DNA from: Stenotrophomonas sp.
GTDB taxonomy: Bacteria > Pseudomonadota > Gammaproteobacteria > Xanthomonadales > Xanthomonadaceae
NCBI GenBank assembly: GCA_003248565.1
Contig: QFOV01000189.1
Location: 1 to 6,451, forward strand
DNA length: 6,451 nucleotides
Reading direction: 5' to 3'
Part shown: positions 5,561-6,451 of the stretch, one piece after another
How the letters are laid out: every line of letters starts with the position of its first letter
Position numbering within the stretch: position 1 is the first letter of the stretch
Program-made: the position numbers and the translations under genes
Notes under the pieces: generated by a model
What the model was told of the DNA's origin: nothing
The model's database searches: none
What the model saw: only the letters and a program-made list of their open reading frames with translations

Positions 5561-6451
5561 ATGCGTTCTGATCCTGCTGCCGAACCGCTATGGACCCGAT
5601 TGACTGCCGGCGTGGTTGCCTTGGCGTTCATGTCCGGGCTGGTGCGTTTGCTGTTGCAGTTGCCGGAGCTGAACGTTGCACGGGAGGAAGCCCGGATCCA
5701 ACTGCGCTGGTTGCTGACCTCGCCCCAAGCTGCGGCGCGTTTGCCGGCACAGCAAGCCGTGGCTTCGGCGCTGCAGAATCCACCGCTTGCGCAGGCAGCG
5801 GCCAGGTTTGACCTGCCCGCGGTTGATGTACCGCCTGCGACTCCGTCGCCTGCCGTGACTGCGGCACCTGCAGCGAAGCCAGCATCAGCGCAAACGGGCT
5901 GGTCGCAGCGCCTGTATGGCAAGGACGGTAGCTTGGCTGTGCCCACCGACGGTAACGCCACGCGCCAGAAAAGTGCGACCGAGCGGGTGTTCGAACACCG
6001 CGATGCGTTGGCCACCGGCGTCGGCGAGCGGCCGCTGGAGGAGTTGGTCTCCGGCATGTTCGAGGACAAGACGAAGCCGCCGACGTTGGGCCAGATCGGT
6101 GCCCGTTTGATCCACGGTCCGGATATCCAACCGGCACAAGCACGGCGTCCGCCCGAGGTGGCGTTCAATCCCAGCCTGCATGAGCGCAAGTCCGATCTCG
6201 GTAGCGAAGCCACCGGCGATGCCTACAAGGCCGCGCCCATCCGTTACGAGAAAGCGCCGGACATGAACGGTGAAGCCAGCCGCCGCATTCGCGTTGCGCT
6301 GGGCGCGCTGGAGCAGCGCTATCCGCGTTGCAATGGACAGCAGCGCCGGCAATGGCTTGCGCCGGTGATGACGCACCTGGATGCGCTGCAGCGCGCCGAG
6401 TACCGTTTCAACAATGGCGCCGATCCGGTGGAGGCCGAGCACAGCCTGCTC
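5561..6451 (+). CDS. Unrecognised membrane-anchored Ala/Pro-rich protein (3' end outside window)
   Basis: An open frame of 297 codons from ATG 5561 to the window end without a stop. I do not recognise the family. Residues 1-13 are followed by one hydrophobic segment (about 14-34, LTAGVVALAFMSGLVRLLLQL), consistent with an uncleaved signal anchor. Residues 36-83 are amphipathic and Ala/Gln/Arg-rich. Residues 84-112 are a low-complexity Pro/Ala/Thr linker (VPPATPSPAVTAAPAAKPAS), typical of periplasm-spanning segments. The remainder (113-297) is soluble and charged, with one cysteine (Cys257 in YPRCNGQQ). GGAG at 5553-5556 is only four bases from the ATG, and an in-frame TGA at 5516 excludes any longer start except TTG at 5528 or 5531. 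Codon use is high-GC and like its neighbours, which supports real coding. It diverges from the acyl-CoA dehydrogenase and is probably independent of it. A role in the cell envelope is possible but not shown. Confidence 0.75.
   Translation, partial: MRSDPAAEPLWTRLTAGVVALAFMSGLVRLLLQLPELNVAREEARIQLRWLLTSPQAAARLPAQQAVASALQNPPLAQAAARFDLPAVDVPPATPSPAVTAAPAAKPASAQTGWSQRLYGKDGSLAVPTDGNATRQKSATERVFEHRDALATGVGERPLEELVSGMFEDKTKPPTLGQIGARLIHGPDIQPAQARRPPEVAFNPSLHERKSDLGSEATGDAYKAAPIRYEKAPDMNGEASRRIRVALGALEQRYPRCNGQQRRQWLAPVMTHLDALQRAEYRFNNGADPVEAEHSLL

Noticed and set aside
5374..6213. A 279-codon minus-strand frame at the right edge
   Set aside because: It conflicts with the plus-strand frame from 5561, which has a membrane anchor, a ribosome binding site and consistent codon use. 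The antisense product is Ser/Ala/Arg-rich without motifs, though with an unrecognised gene opposite this is less certain than elsewhere.

Overview
The window is high-GC, densely coded gammaproteobacterial chromosome. Gene content, codon use and the GTAGGAGCGGCGTAAGCCGC-type palindromes between genes point to the Xanthomonadaceae (Stenotrophomonas, Xanthomonas or a close relative). That assignment is inferred from recognised sequence style, not from a database search.

Layout: five protein genes on both strands. (1) A minus-strand gene running off the left edge encodes an iron-sulfur protein that joins a divergent 4Fe-4S domain to a CDGSH-type domain. (2) Upstream of it on the same strand, across a REP inverted pair, lies a class I SAM-dependent methyltransferase resembling the family known mainly from archaea (COG2521). 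(3) A divergent gap of about 305 bp holds a large nested inverted repeat and a plausible -10 box. It leads into a plus-strand SulP-family anion transporter with a C-terminal STAS domain. (4) Converging on the transporter is a minus-strand, 582-residue acyl-CoA dehydrogenase with a long C-terminal extension (VLCAD/ACAD9-like). The convergent gap of 266 bp is filled by two tandem copies of a REP doublet (REPIN) with a 141-bp period. (5) Divergent from the dehydrogenase, a plus-strand gene for an unrecognised membrane-anchored, Ala/Pro-rich protein starts at 5561 and runs off the right edge with no stop.

The genes do not form an obvious pathway: iron-sulfur handling, an orphan methyltransferase, anion transport and fatty-acid beta-oxidation look like independent chromosomal units. 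No phage, plasmid, CRISPR, IS transposase, tRNA or rRNA sequence was seen. The most distinctive signals are non-coding: three REP doublets (two forming a diverged tandem duplication whose first REP supplies the SulP stop codon), and a C-rich/G-rich element that can fold either as one long hairpin or as two small ones.
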